Shown piece by piece: positions 7,919-18,148 of a DNA stretch of 64,000 bases. Within the stretch, counting starts at the first letter, position 1, and the number at the start of each line of letters is the position of its first letter. The translations under genes were made by a program, and so were the position numbers. Origin of the DNA: DASRLE01 sp963825315 (lineage in GTDB: Bacteria; Verrucomicrobiota; Verrucomicrobiia; Limisphaerales; Palsa-1400); NCBI GenBank assembly GCA_963825315.1, contig CAWGST010000005.1, positions 434,001-498,000 on the forward strand. Reading direction: 5' to 3'. The notes beneath the pieces were generated by a model, which did no database searches, was not told the DNA's origin, and worked only from the letters and a program-made list of their open reading frames with translations.

Positions 7919-8947
7919 ATGAAAGCGCTCGTTCTCAAAGAATACCGGAAGTTTTCCTACGAAGACGTTCCCCTCCCCAAGTTTGGCCCGGAGGATGTCC
8001 TCGTGGCGGTCAAGGCCTGCGGCATTTGCGGCAGCGACGTCCACGGCATGGATGGCAGCACGGGACGGCGGCGTCCGCCCATTATCATGGGCCACGAGGC
8101 CTCGGGCGTCATCGCGGAGGTCGGGGCCGGGGTCAAAGGCTGGGCGCCGGGACAACGGGTCACCTTTGATTCAACCATTTATTGTGGCACCTGCGAATTT
8201 TGCCGGCGCGGCCAGGTCAATTTATGCAACCAGCGGCGCGTCCTCGGCGTGTCGTGCGAAGACTATTCCCAAAACGGCGCCTTCGCCGACTTCGTGGCCG
8301 TCCCGCAGCATGTCCTTTATCGCCTGCCCGATGCGCTCTCCTTCGAACACGCCGCCTTGGTGGAACCGTTCGCCATTGCCCTTCACGCCGTGCATCGCGC
8401 CCCGGTGATTCCCAATGATGCCGCGGTGGTCATCGGCTGCGGCATGATCGGCCTGGCCCTGATCCAAACCCTTCGCGCCGCCGGGTGCGGACATATCATT
8501 GCGCTGGACGTGGTCCCGGACAAACTGGCCCTGGCCCAAAAACTTGGGGCGTCCCGCGCGATCAATTCCACCGGCGCGCCGCTGCGGGAGATTCTGTCCC
8601 TCACCCGGGGCCTTGGCGCGAACCTCGTTTTTGAAGCCGTGGGCATCGGCGCCACGGTGGATCTGGCCGTGCGCTGCGCGCGGAAAGGCGGATGCGTGGT
8701 GCTGGTGGGCAACGTCGCGCCAAACGTCGGGTTGCCCCTGCAACTCGCCGTCACGCGCGAACTCTCGCTCCTGGGTTCCTGCGCCTCTGCCGGCGAATAT
8801 CCCGCCTGCCTGCAAATGCTGGCGGGCGGCGCGATCAGCGCTGCCCCTCTGCTCAGCGCCGTCGCCCCCCTCCAGTCGGGCGCGTCGTGGGTCGGGCGCC
8901 TTTACGCCGGCGAACCGGGCCTGCTTAAAGTAGTATTGACTCCATGA
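7919..8947 (+). CDS. Zinc-dependent medium-chain dehydrogenase (polyol/sugar-acid type)
   Basis: 342 aa cytosolic MDR enzyme. The catalytic zinc site is CGICGSDVHG (about residues 37-46) with GHEASG (about 60); the structural zinc loop is CGTCEFCRRGQVNLC (about 87-101). The Rossmann motif is VVIGCGMIGLALIQ (about 170). The overall pattern fits the sorbitol / galactitol-1-phosphate / L-idonate dehydrogenase subfamily. It is followed after 12 bp by an SDR of the gluconate-5-dehydrogenase type, the pairing seen in L-idonate/ketogluconate metabolism, so I infer oxidation of a sugar acid or polyol. The exact substrate is unknown. Confidence 0.85.
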   Translation: MKALVLKEYRKFSYEDVPLPKFGPEDVLVAVKACGICGSDVHGMDGSTGRRRPPIIMGHEASGVIAEVGAGVKGWAPGQRVTFDSTIYCGTCEFCRRGQVNLCNQRRVLGVSCEDYSQNGAFADFVAVPQHVLYRLPDALSFEHAALVEPFAIALHAVHRAPVIPNDAAVVIGCGMIGLALIQTLRAAGCGHIIALDVVPDKLALAQKLGASRAINSTGAPLREILSLTRGLGANLVFEAVGIGATVDLAVRCARKGGCVVLVGNVAPNVGLPLQLAVTRELSLLGSCASAGEYPACLQMLAGGAISAAPLLSAVAPLQSGASWVGRLYAGEPGLLKVVLTP

Positions 8948-8959
8948 AACCCCATTCCA

Positions 8960-9751
8960 ATGAACCACCCCCTTTTTGACCTCGCGGGAAAAGTCGCCAT
9001 CGTGACCGGGACAAGCCGCGGCCTCGGCCAGTATTTCGCCCGCGCCCTTGCCAGGGCCGGGGCTGATCTCGTCCTTACCAGCCGCAACCTTGAGACCTTG
9101 AAACCCTTTCAGGCGGAAATCCAGGCCCTGGGCCGCGATGCCCTGCCCCTGGCGCTGGACGTGCGCGATCACGACAGCATCCGAAAAATGGTTGATGCCG
9201 CCATGGCCCGCCACGGCCGGATCGACATCCTTGTCAACAATGCCGGCTGCAACGTGCGCAAGCCCGCCCTGGAAATTTCCTGGGACGACTGGAACAAAGT
9301 GCTTGACACCAATCTGCGCGGCACGTTTTTCGTCTCGCAAGCCGTCGCCCGCCGCATGATTCCCCGGAAATACGGGCGCATCATCAACATCGGCTCCGTG
9401 ACCTGCGTCGCCGGCTGCGCCGGGCTGGCTCCCTACGGCGCAAGCCGCGGCGGCGTCAAACAACTCACCATGAGCCTGGCCGACGACTGGGGCGTCCACG
9501 GCATCACCGTCAACTGCCTTGCCCCCGGCTGGTTCAAGACCGCCCAAAACGCGGTGCTGTATGAGGACCCGGAGTGGCTTGATTACCTCTGCGACCGCAT
9601 ACCCCTCAAACGCCCCGGCCAACCCAATGATTTGGATGGCGCGATCGTTTTTCTGGCCTCCGACGCCAGCGCGTATATGACCGCACAAACCCTGCTCATC
9701 GACGGCGGCATCTCCGGCGGCGCAACCCGCGCCATGCCAAAAAAGAAGTAA
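8960..9751 (+). CDS. SDR oxidoreductase, gluconate 5-dehydrogenase-like, catalytic Lys replaced by Arg
   Basis: 263 aa classical SDR with cofactor motif VTGTSRGLGQYFA (about 14-26), NNAGCNVRKP (about 93) and the conserved Ser in NIGSVTC. The active-site tetrad segment reads APYGASRGGVKQLT: the Tyr is present but the YxxxK lysine position is Arg (codon CGC), with a Lys four residues on. It ends with the usual LLIDGGISGG. It is the second gene of the operon with the zinc dehydrogenase and presumably acts on the next sugar-acid step. Confidence 0.85.
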   Translation: MNHPLFDLAGKVAIVTGTSRGLGQYFARALARAGADLVLTSRNLETLKPFQAEIQALGRDALPLALDVRDHDSIRKMVDAAMARHGRIDILVNNAGCNVRKPALEISWDDWNKVLDTNLRGTFFVSQAVARRMIPRKYGRIINIGSVTCVAGCAGLAPYGASRGGVKQLTMSLADDWGVHGITVNCLAPGWFKTAQNAVLYEDPEWLDYLCDRIPLKRPGQPNDLDGAIVFLASDASAYMTAQTLLIDGGISGGATRAMPKKK

Positions 9752-9765
9752 ATCACAGCGCCCGC

Positions 9766-12751
9766 TTACGGCGTTTTTGCGCGGTAAAAACGCCCCGGAA
9801 AATTGCCCGCGGAGGGATCAATGATCGTGGCAGTGCCAAACGCCGAGGGGTTGGTGAAAATGGGTACCCACTGGATCAGGTTCGTCGAGGCGTCAATCTC
9901 CACCGCCCCCTGGCCGGTCAATCCAGTCAATGAGAACTGGAATTGCCCGTTGTTGAACTGGAGGCCGCCCGGACCGGAGAAAAACGACGCCGGCACCCCG
10001 GTCACGCCAAGCATGGCGGCGGAACTGGCGATGGCCCCGTAAGAATTGCTCAACACTACTTGGTAGGGGCCGGCATTGGACGGCTGGGCATTGGCAATGA
10101 CAACGGCGGAGTTTGTGGCGTCCGGCAAATTGGTGTTGTTGAACTGCCACTGATAAAGGAGTGTTGGGGCGCCGGTCGCTTCCACCGCTAAATTCGTTGT
10201 GCCGCCCAGCGCCACCGACAGGTTCGCGGGCTGCGACACGATGTGCGGCGCAGTTGCCCTGATCAAAAGATCGTTGTAATCCCAACTGCCGCCGCCAGAT
10301 GCGACCTCGACCACAATGCCAATGCCGGTGATCGGGCCGGACAAATTGCCCGACGCTCCCTGACCCAGTGTGACAGAATGACTGCCTATGGTCAGATTGA
10401 TCCAACCGGACGCAATGGGATTATAAACCAGGCTTGTTAACGAAAAATTGGCGCTGGCAGCGTCTTCCACATAGGCGGTCATTGGGTTGGTTGACACATA
10501 CCATGCCCCTCCGACCTCAACTGAAAAATAGGAAGAGACTGTGGCGCCCGTGGCACTCTGCTGGGTCTCCACGGAAAAAGTCAGGTTCGAGTAAAGGGTG
10601 GGATCAATACTGGTGAATGCAGAGTCGCCAGCGGTTCCGCTGCCGGCTCCGTTGGTGGTGTAAAAAATCCCGGTTCCCGACCTGTTGTATCCAAAATATG
10701 CCGCCGAGGTGGGCAAAGACTGACGGGTATTAACGTCTATCGCATTCGCCTGGGGGTATATGCCGCCATATCCCCCCGATCCGAGAACTTGATTCCAGCC
10801 AACTTCAGCCAAAGTGAGTCCCCCTCCCGCCACAGCGCCAAAATCCTCTTGATACAGAAAGGCGGGTTGCGGCGGCGCCAATGGAGAGGACGTGACAAAG
10901 GTCAAATCGGCCCCGTAATTGGTCCCGGCGCCGTTCACCACGACCGCTTGGAAGTGATAGGTTGTGACAGGCGACAGATTCGAGACGACCGCCGCCACAG
11001 CTTGGGCGAGGTAGTTGGCGGCCAGGATGTTCGTCGTTGTAAAGTTGCCGTAATTGGTGGTCAGTCCCCATTGGAACCAGGCTGTGGACGGCGCGCCGTT
11101 GGCATAGGCTTGAGCGTTCAAAGTGGTACTCGTTGGAAGTCGTGCCGGAAGCGGCCAAAGTCATCGCCAGCGGCGGACCCGTGGTCAATGGAGCGCCGAT
11201 CGCGACGAGGGCGTCGAGAGACGGCAAGAGGTTGCCCCCCGCATCAAAAAACGATGCCGTATTGAAACCGGCTTCGTTGACGCCCGACACCGCCTGATAC
11301 TCTCCTCCCCAATAAAAGACCCCGGCCGCAAGTCCGTTGGGCACACTGTTCACGATCTGACCCTCTGCCACCATGAAACTGACCTGGCCGATTTCGGTGG
11401 GGGGAAAGCCATAAAGGTCGCTTAACCAGGCGGCGGGGCAGGTGTTGGTCCAGGGAAAAGCGGTTTCAGCGACAATGATGGGTTTGCCAAATGTATTGGC
11501 CGCGTTGGTCAGGCAGGTGCTCAACGCGGCCAGGGAGCCTTGGTAAAATGGGTAATAGCTCTCGCCAATGATGTCAAAAGGAACTCCATTCGTTTCCAGA
11601 TTATCAAAGAACCACTCGGTGGTGGCCCAATCTCCGCCGCGGTCAATATGAACAATGATCTTGGGCATCGGTTTGCCGGCGGCGCTCGAGGCCTCCTGGA
11701 TTCCCTGAATCGCCGCTTTCATCAATTGGCCAAGCTGCGACCAGTTCGTTCCGCCGTTGCCCGAAAGGGGTCCACCATAGGGCCACAACATGCCGGAGGT
11801 GATTTCATTTCCAACCTGCACATAATCCGGCATCGCTCCCGCCGCCGCAAACGTGGCGATGGTGTTGCTGTTGTAGGTGTGCATCTGCTGCACCAGTTGG
11901 GCAAAGTCCAGATTTGCCCAGGCTGCGGGAATGGCTTGATGCCCGGGGTCAGCCCAAGTGTCGGAGTAATGAAAATCCAGCGAGAACAACAGGCCGGCAT
12001 TTTTGACTCGCACCGCCAGCGGCACGGTATAGGCCGTATTATTGATGTAGTTGTAAGGATTCGCCGCCTGGGCCGCGCTGCTGGTGAACAGGCGCAGGCG
12101 CACGCAATTGATGCCGTGGTTCTTGAGTATTTGAATTCCATCCTGGGCCACCCCGCCCTCTTTATACTTAACGCCCAGCGATTCGAAATATGACAAAAAT
12201 GAAAAGTCCGCCGCGGCCAGGAAATTGGCGCCTGCCTGCGCCTCATGCAGGAAGATGTCATCAACATAAAAGGTCGGGATGGTCAAATTGGTGTCGTTCC
12301 AGATCCAAATGCCGTCAAAGTCCGGCTGGTCGGCCACGCCAATGGCGGCAAGGGGAACAGTAAATTCCTGCCAGGTGTTGGCGGCCAGGGCTGGCAGCAC
12401 ATAAGGGGTCTGGTCAACCTGATCGAGTGTCCCTGTCACCGTCAGAACCTGTCCGCCGGTGGCCCCGCCGTTGAGCCACAAGGTCAGATTCGTATAGGGC
12501 GCTGAAGAAGAAGGAGTTTGAGAGAGATAGAGCGCCGTATACCCGGTGCAGGAGACACTGATCGAGTCGGAAAAGCCCGAAAGCACGGGATTGGTGTTGG
12601 CCAGATTGTCGGTTGCCCAGCTTTCATCCACCCACCCATTTTGCAGGCTGTTGGAATAAATAATCTCGTTGGCCTGTCCGCAAAGCCACGCCGCCGAAAT
12701 TTGCAGCAAACATGCGGCGATGGCAATGGCATGGCATCGACGTGGATTCAT
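9766..12751 (-). CDS. GH53 endo-beta-1,4-galactanase with Ig-like and C-terminal modules (one frameshift)
   Basis: Start chosen at 12751 (MNPRRCHAIAIAACLLQISA, signal peptide); 12772 is an alternative. Order: signal peptide, beta-sandwich CBM-like region (about 30-175, ending FYVDDIFLHE), GH53 barrel (about 178-500) with KEGGVAQDGIQILKNHGINC, VRLRLF, FHYSDTWADPGHQ, acid/base VQVGNEITSG (Glu about 316) and nucleophile IIVAETAFPWT (Glu about 429). The frame then shifts by one base near 11131 (an extra G in AACGAGTACC restores TTSNSTTLNAQAYANG) and continues with an FN3-like stretch, a lectin-like stretch, an Ig_3 domain (PHIVSQPANLSVALGG) and a C-terminal module ending RFYRAKTP. Predicted to cut pectic galactan outside the cell. 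Confidence 0.85.
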
Positions 12752-13226
12752 CCCCCCTGCTCGTTGATTCATGCCCCCCCATGGAACTGTAAGTTTTAAT
12801 CCCATACGCCACTCATGTTGAGCCAAACGCCGCCGCGCCTCATCCAAAGGCCACCGTCCTCCGGCGCCGCCAGTTCTATTGCAATCAAATTGGCCCGCAA
12901 TGTGAACATCCCTTATAATCGCTTTTTTGGCCGGGTTTGCCCAGCCTCGCAGATGTATGGTTCTGCATTCGATTCCGAGGTTGAGCAACCGGTGAATGGG
13001 CATTTTTCGGGCTTCGCCACGAGTTCATCGCGAACCGGATTGGCGGCGATTGGCTATATTTGGCCATCTTGGAAAGGGCTGGGCGGAAGAACTGCCGGTT
13101 TGGGCTTCAATTTGAACATCCGATTATAAAGGGGGGTCTATTTTTTACTTGGAATGCCCCGTGCTTGGGGGCATTATTTGTTTTGGGGTGTGCAAGTACC
13201 CAATTTGTTGAACTGGTCTATTACTT
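12752..13226. other. Intergenic region between divergent GH53 and CBM-like genes
   Basis: 475 bp with no convincing gene. It contains two related AT-rich boxes, GAACATCCCTTATAATCGC (about 12904-12922) and GAACATCCGATTATAAAGG (about 13115-13133), which could be promoter or operator elements for the divergent transcription units. The long minus-strand frame across it is an upstream extension of the galactanase frame with no domain content. Confidence 0.4.
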
Positions 13227-13610
13227 ATGAAAATTAAAAAAAGCGCGGCAATGGCCGCCATGATACCGAACGTTAAAACAACTGCGGGAACTCCCGCAAC
13301 AACTGCCGCAACACACGCTGTCGCGGCTCCCAAACTGACAACTGCCGCTCATGGCGCTGTCACAACCATTGATGTCAAATTGGATGTCGGGTTTGGCAAT
13401 GCCGTGTTTCTCCGAGGGCAGGGCGCTGGTCTGACGTGGGAACGCGGCGTGCCGCTGTCCTGCGTGGATGGCAAAACCTGGCGATGGTCGGGGACTGTCA
13501 AGGATCCGATCACCTTCAAGCTGCTCATCAATGATAAAATATGGTCGGCGGGAACTGATCTGACGGTCAGGCCCGGTCAAAAACTTGAAGTGAAGCCGAA
13601 CTTCGCTTAG
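13227..13610 (+). CDS. Small CBM20/CBM48-like (starch-binding fold) protein
   Basis: 127 aa. The first 45 residues are Ala/Thr-rich low complexity (MKIKKSAAMAAMIPNVKTTA...), followed by a single beta-sandwich: VDVKLDVGFGN is close to the observed TIDVKLDVGFGNAVFLRGQG, then LTWERGVPLSCVDGKTWRWS, ITFKLLINDKIWSAGTDLTV and VKPNF. The spacing of WERG...W.W...FK.LIND..W resembles glycogen/starch-binding modules of the CBM20/CBM48 type. There is no catalytic domain. Probably a small glycan-binding or glycogen-associated protein; function inferred from fold resemblance only. Confidence 0.6.
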   Translation: MKIKKSAAMAAMIPNVKTTAGTPATTAATHAVAAPKLTTAAHGAVTTIDVKLDVGFGNAVFLRGQGAGLTWERGVPLSCVDGKTWRWSGTVKDPITFKLLINDKIWSAGTDLTVRPGQKLEVKPNFA

Positions 13611-13834
13611 TCCCGACCTGAATTCGTCGCAAGGGGTTGGAAGGCGCGTTGACGGTTGAGGCGCGCTGGCTTGGCAGGGCGAGACTCCGTCGAGCCGTAA
13701 CTCTTGGAAACCACGAAGGAAAGGGAATCGCGCATGCCAAAAATCATTGCGATTCCAATGCGGACTCATGCCCATGCGCAGCCAGCGTCGGACGAACTCA
13801 ATCCGGTTCAGTGGCTCTGTACACAGGACGCGGG

Positions 13835-14659
13835 ATGAAATTCGGGGTTTGCAACGAGATTTTCCAGGGTTGGGAAATTGAAGCGGCCATGAAGTATGCC
13901 GCCGGCGTCGGTTATAACGGCGTCGAACTGGCGCCGTTCACGCTGGCCCGGACGGTCACGGAGATTTCCCCGGCCCAACGCCAGCGGATACGCGACAGCG
14001 CGGCGCGGTTGGGACTCGAAATCTGCGGCCTCCATTGGCTTCTGGCCAGGACCGAAGGCCTGCATTTGAACCATCCAGACAGCGCAGTGAGGGATCGAAC
14101 CGGCAAATATCTTTGTGATTTGGTTGATTGCTGCGCGGATTTGGGCGGCAAGGTGCTCGTCCTTGGCTCGCCCCGGCAACGCAACGTCCTGGCGGGCGTG
14201 ACCCCGGAACAGGCCTGGGAATTGGCCGCGGCCACTGTGACGGATGCAGTGCAGCGGGCTGAAGAACGGGGCGTTGTCCTGTGCCTTGAACCGTTGGCGC
14301 CTGCCGAAACCAATTTTATCAACAGCGCCGCCCAAGCCATCCGCTTCGCCCAACAGTTCAACAGCCCCGCCATGCAAATCATCCTGGACGTCAAAGCAAT
14401 GTGCGCGGAACCCGGGCCAATCAGCAAAATCATCCGCCAGTCATGGCCGCGCTTCGCCCATTTTCACGCCAACGACAGCAACCTCAAAGGACCCGGCTTC
14501 GGAAAGGTTGATTTTCGACCCATTGCCGCCGCCCTCAAGGAAGTGGGTTACGCCGCTTACGTCTCCGTCGAAGTCTTCCAATTCGAAGAAGGCCCCGAGC
14601 AGATCGCGACGCGGAGCCTGGAATACCTGCGCAATGTTTTTGCGGGCGGCGCGTCGTAA
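13835..14659 (+). CDS. Sugar phosphate isomerase/epimerase (AP endonuclease 2-like TIM barrel)
   Basis: 274 aa from ATG 13835, preceded by an AGGA sequence; the longer upstream frame shows no homology signal. MKFGVCNEIFQGWEIEAAMK, YNGVELAPF, LGLEICGLHWLL, GGKVLVLGSP, VVLCLEPL, QIILDVKAMC, FAHFHANDSN and YVSVEVF mark the metal-binding strands of the xylose isomerase-like barrel (Glu, Asp/His, Glu ligands). It likely interconverts a ketose or inositol derivative; the substrate is not deducible. Confidence 0.85.
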   Translation: MKFGVCNEIFQGWEIEAAMKYAAGVGYNGVELAPFTLARTVTEISPAQRQRIRDSAARLGLEICGLHWLLARTEGLHLNHPDSAVRDRTGKYLCDLVDCCADLGGKVLVLGSPRQRNVLAGVTPEQAWELAAATVTDAVQRAEERGVVLCLEPLAPAETNFINSAAQAIRFAQQFNSPAMQIILDVKAMCAEPGPISKIIRQSWPRFAHFHANDSNLKGPGFGKVDFRPIAAALKEVGYAAYVSVEVFQFEEGPEQIATRSLEYLRNVFAGGAS

Positions 14660-14668
14660 TGGCTTGGG

Positions 14669-14787
14669 GAAATTAAGAATTAAGAAGGCAGAATTAAGAA
14701 GTGGGGAAAAATCATTCCGGTTCGATTGTTGTGTTGTTTTTCATGTTTTTTAATTTTTAATTCATCATTCTTAATTTTCTTCAGAAG
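14669..14787. repeat. AATTAAGAA low-complexity inverted repeat
   Basis: Degenerate AATTAAGAA units on the plus strand (14672-14699) face TTTTTAATTC / TTCTTAATTTTC units (14749-14780), giving an AT-rich foldback; one more unit occurs at 14990-15000 after the next ORF. No coding potential. Similar AATTAAGAA tracts are common dispersed repeats in environmental genomes. Confidence 0.45.
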
Positions 14788-15003
14788 ATGGACAAGACGC
14801 CTCAAGCGGATAATATGGGAGACATGAGCAATCAATTTTGCCAATGGTGCGGGCAACCCACCAACAACGACGACAGGCTGGGCGGACACAAGCTCAAGAC
14901 GTGCGGAAAGCCCGCCTGCGTGCGAAGACAATTGAGCGAGACGTGGAAGATACGCAAAAGAAAAGCCAGGGCTGCGGGCAGAATCAGAAAAATTAAGAAT
15001 TAG
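14788..15003 (+). CDS. Small zinc-ribbon-like protein of unknown function
   Basis: 71 aa if started at 14788; an ATG at 14824 gives 59 aa and begins MSNQFCQWCGQPT, which I consider equally likely. The pattern CQWCGQ-x18-CGKPACVRR (CxxC...CxxxxC) followed by a very basic tail (KIRKRKARAAGRIRKIKN) suggests a single zinc knuckle with nucleic-acid affinity. Flanked by low-complexity repeats. Unknown function. Confidence 0.5.
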   Translation: MDKTPQADNMGDMSNQFCQWCGQPTNNDDRLGGHKLKTCGKPACVRRQLSETWKIRKRKARAAGRIRKIKN

Positions 15004-15135
15004 GAACTTACATTGCGCCGCTGCAACAAATCAGCCGGGCCATCCGGCGGAGACGGGGTGGAGAAGATAAATGCGTTGTTTTTCCTGACATTTGCTTGAC
15101 TTCCCGAATCCACCACGCCTACAACCCGCGCAGCC

Positions 15136-16711
15136 ATGAACTTATTTAGACGAAAAAGCGTGACCGCATTGCAGGCGGAAGCCAAAGGGGACCACAGTCT
15201 GAGGCGGGCGTTGGGCGCGGTGAACCTGACCGCCCTGGGGATCGGGGCGATCATCGGGACGGGCATTTTCGTTTTGACAGGAACGGTCGCGGCGCAGAAC
15301 GCCGGTCCGGCGGTGATACTTTCCTTTGTGCTGGCGGGGATCGCCTCGGTCTTTGCCGCGCTGTGTTACAGTGAATTTGCCTCGCTGGTGCCGATGGCCG
15401 GCAGCGCCTACACTTATGGTTATGCGACGATGGGCGAGCTGATCGCGTGGATCATCGGGTGGGACTTGATCTTGGAGTATGCCGTCGGCGCGATTACGGT
15501 GGCGGTGGGGTGGTCGGGTTACGTGGTTTCATTTCTGCGGGGTTTGGGGATCATTGTGCCGCCCGGCCCTTTCCGCGGCGCGGGGAACGGAATTGGTTGA
15601 CATTCCGGCCGCGCTGGCGGGAGCGCTGAAAATCAAGGCGGGATGGACAGTTTTCACCCTCTCGCTGGCCGGCCAAATCAAGGCGGGCGGCGGCGATGCC
15701 TCTGCGTTGACGCACGCCACGGCGATCTTCAATCTTCCCGCGGTGATTATCATTTTCGTGGTCACCACCCTCCTGGTCATTGGCATCAAGGAATCGGCGG
15801 CCTTTAACGACGTGATTGTTTTAATAAAGATTGCGGTGGTGTTGTTGTTTATCGTGGGCGCGGCCCGCGCCATCAGTGCGGCCAACTGGCATCCGTTTAT
15901 TCCGCAGTATATTCCGCCGGGCGGCGGGCAAATCGGGCATTTTGGATTCAGTGGCGTGCTGACCGGCGCGGGGACGGTGTTTTTCGCCTATATCGGTTTT
16001 GACGCGGTGAGCACAGCCGCGCAGGAGGCGAAGAATCCACAACGCGACGTGCCGATTGGCATCATGGGATCGCTGTTGATTTGCACGGTGCTCTATATAT
16101 TGGTTTCGGCCATTGCCACAGGCATAGTGCCTTACCAGCAATTGGATGTGCCCGACCCGATCGCGCTGGCGGCGGACCGCGCTGGAATGGGTTGGATGGC
16201 CGGTTTGATCAAGCTCGGCGCCATTGCCGGTCTGTCGTCGGTGGTGATGGTCATGTTGCTCGGGCAATCGAGGGTGTTTTACAGCATGGCCAGGGATGGC
16301 TTGTTGCCGCCCATTGTCAGCCAGGTCCATCCGCGCTTCCATACGCCGTGGCTGGGATCGATTATGACCGGTTTGGTGGTGGCGTTTTTCTCGGCTGTTT
16401 TCACGGTGCGCGAAGCCGGCAATCTTTGTTCCATCGGAACATTGCTTGCGTTCGTGATCGTTTCCATTGGCGTGCTGGTGCTGCGCGTTCGTGAACCGGG
16501 GCTGGAGCGGAAATTTACCGCGCCGTGGGTGTGGTTTGTTGCGCCTGCGGGAGCGGCATCGGCCATGATTCTGATGTTGTTTCTGCCGTGGACTGCCTGG
16601 TTGCGGCTCATCGTTTGGTTTGTTATTGGTATTTTTGTTTATGTTTTTTATGGGAGGTCTCACAGCAAATTGAACCGGCCGCCGCCGAATCCGGGGAATC
16701 CGGGCAAATAG
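15136..16711 (+). CDS. APC-family (cationic) amino acid permease, one frameshift
   Basis: The N-terminus (MNLFRRKSVTALQAEAKGDH...) carries the hallmark GIGAIIGTGIFVLTG of TM1 and FASLVPMAGSAYTY; it stops at 15600 in that frame. The rest, from about 15562, is one base over: ELVDIPAALA..., then 9-10 further TM segments including AYIGFDAVSTAAQEAKNPQRD and VFYSMARDGLLP. Removing one C from the CCC at about 15559-15564 restores VPPALSAARGTELVDIP and a protein of about 525 aa, normal for YfnA/CAT-type permeases. Convergent with the outer-membrane factor gene (8-bp gap). Confidence 0.85.
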
Positions 16712-16719
16712 ACCGAAGC

Positions 16720-18147
16720 CTACCTGGGCTGTGCCTGTTCTTCCCAGCCGCCGCCCAATACGGAGTAGAGATTCACCTGGTTGGCAAGCTCTGCCAGGTG
16801 GAGAGTGACAAGCCCCTGCTCCGCCGCGTAGAGGGACCGTTGCGCATCAAGGACACTCAGGTAGCTGTCGATCCCCATGTTGTAACGGGAATTGGACAAG
16901 CGATAAGTTTCTGCCACGGCATGAACCAGGGATTGTTGCGCCTCGACCTGCTGGTCCACGGTGCCGCGGATGGCAAGGGCGTCGGCCACCTCCCTGAAGG
17001 CGCTCTGAATCGCCTTCTCGTATTGGGTCACGGCGATTTCCCGTTGCACGTTGGCGGCCTTGTGCGCCGACCATGTGCGGGCATCGAAAACCGGCATGAC
17101 AATCTGCGGCGCATAGGTCCACGCACCTGAGCCCGACTTGAAGAGTCCGGAAAGGTCGCTGCTGGAGGTGCCGATGGCGGCCGTCAGGGAAATTTGCGGG
17201 AAGAATGCGGCCCGGGCGGCGCCGATTTCGGCGTTGGCCGCCTTGAGCAGATCCTCGGCTTGCAGCACGTCCGGCCGGCGCAGGAGCACCTCGGAAGATA
17301 AACCAGCGCTTATTTCTTTGGGAGGAGCGACGTCACCGAGTTCGGTGGGCAGGACGTTGTCTGGCACGGGTGAGCCGGCCAGAAGGTTCAAAGCATTCTC
17401 ATCCTGCGCGATCAGTTGTTGGAAGCTGGCGATGTCCCTGCGAGCGCCGTCCACTTGCGTTTGCGCGCGCTGAACATCCAAATCTGCCGCAAGGCCCAGG
17501 TCATGGCGCCGCTTGACCATGTTGTAAGTGCTCCGCTGTGCCGCAAGAGTGGTTTCCGCCAGGGCCAGGCTCTCCCGATCCGCCGCCAGGGTCAGATACG
17601 CGTTGGCCACCGAGGACACCAGCAGTATCTGCGCGCTGCGGCGGCCCTGCTCCGTGGCCAGGTATTCCTCCAGGGCTTGGTCCTTGAGGCTGCGGATGCG
17701 GCCGAAGAAGTCGATTTCCCAGGAGGCGACGCCGAGATTGACACTGTAGTTCTTGATCGTCATCTGTTCCGGGAAGCCTTCTACATTGGCGGGAATCCGT
17801 TGTTTGATCTCGCTGCCGGTGGCATTGACCGCTGGCAACAACTCGGCCCGCTGAATGCCATACTGCGCCCGGGCCAATTCCACATTCAGAGCGGCAATCC
17901 GCAGATCGCGGTTGTTGGTCAAGGCCGCCGCGATGACTTGTTGAAGTTTCTCGTCGGTGAAGAATTCCCGCCACCTTAGTTCCTGAGCGTCCGGCGCATG
18001 GGTCGCCGGCTTGATTGCCTGGTAAGCTGTGCCAGTGGGCCAGTTGGCGGGGACCGGCGCTTTTGGCCGGGTGTATTTCGGAGCCATCGTGCAGCCAGCC
18101 GGGATGATGGCGAATCCAACCAGTAAAAGAAATGTGTTCCTGTTCAT
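16720..18147 (-). CDS. RND efflux outer-membrane factor lipoprotein (NodT/OprM-type)
   Basis: 475 aa from ATG 18147, chosen because it gives the signal MNRNTFLLLVGFAIIPAGC with a lipobox Cys at residue 19. Two OEP repeats follow (about 60-260 and 270-465), with LVSSVANAYLTLAADRES, DLGLAADLDVQRAQTQV, SSEVLLRRPDVLQAEDLL and NARYNMG-like SNSRYNMGIDSYLSVLDAQR. It starts 1 bp after the RND gene stop, so it is translationally coupled as the last gene of tetR-mfp-rnd-omf. It forms the trimeric outer-membrane exit duct. Confidence 0.93.
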   Translation of the reverse strand: MNRNTFLLLVGFAIIPAGCTMAPKYTRPKAPVPANWPTGTAYQAIKPATHAPDAQELRWREFFTDEKLQQVIAAALTNNRDLRIAALNVELARAQYGIQRAELLPAVNATGSEIKQRIPANVEGFPEQMTIKNYSVNLGVASWEIDFFGRIRSLKDQALEEYLATEQGRRSAQILLVSSVANAYLTLAADRESLALAETTLAAQRSTYNMVKRRHDLGLAADLDVQRAQTQVDGARRDIASFQQLIAQDENALNLLAGSPVPDNVLPTELGDVAPPKEISAGLSSEVLLRRPDVLQAEDLLKAANAEIGAARAAFFPQISLTAAIGTSSSDLSGLFKSGSGAWTYAPQIVMPVFDARTWSAHKAANVQREIAVTQYEKAIQSAFREVADALAIRGTVDQQVEAQQSLVHAVAETYRLSNSRYNMGIDSYLSVLDAQRSLYAAEQGLVTLHLAELANQVNLYSVLGGGWEEQAQPR

Positions 18148-18148
18148 G

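Noticed and set aside
8222..9688. 488-aa minus-strand frame across the two dehydrogenases
   Set aside because: Lies opposite two motif-complete enzymes and has no domain of its own.
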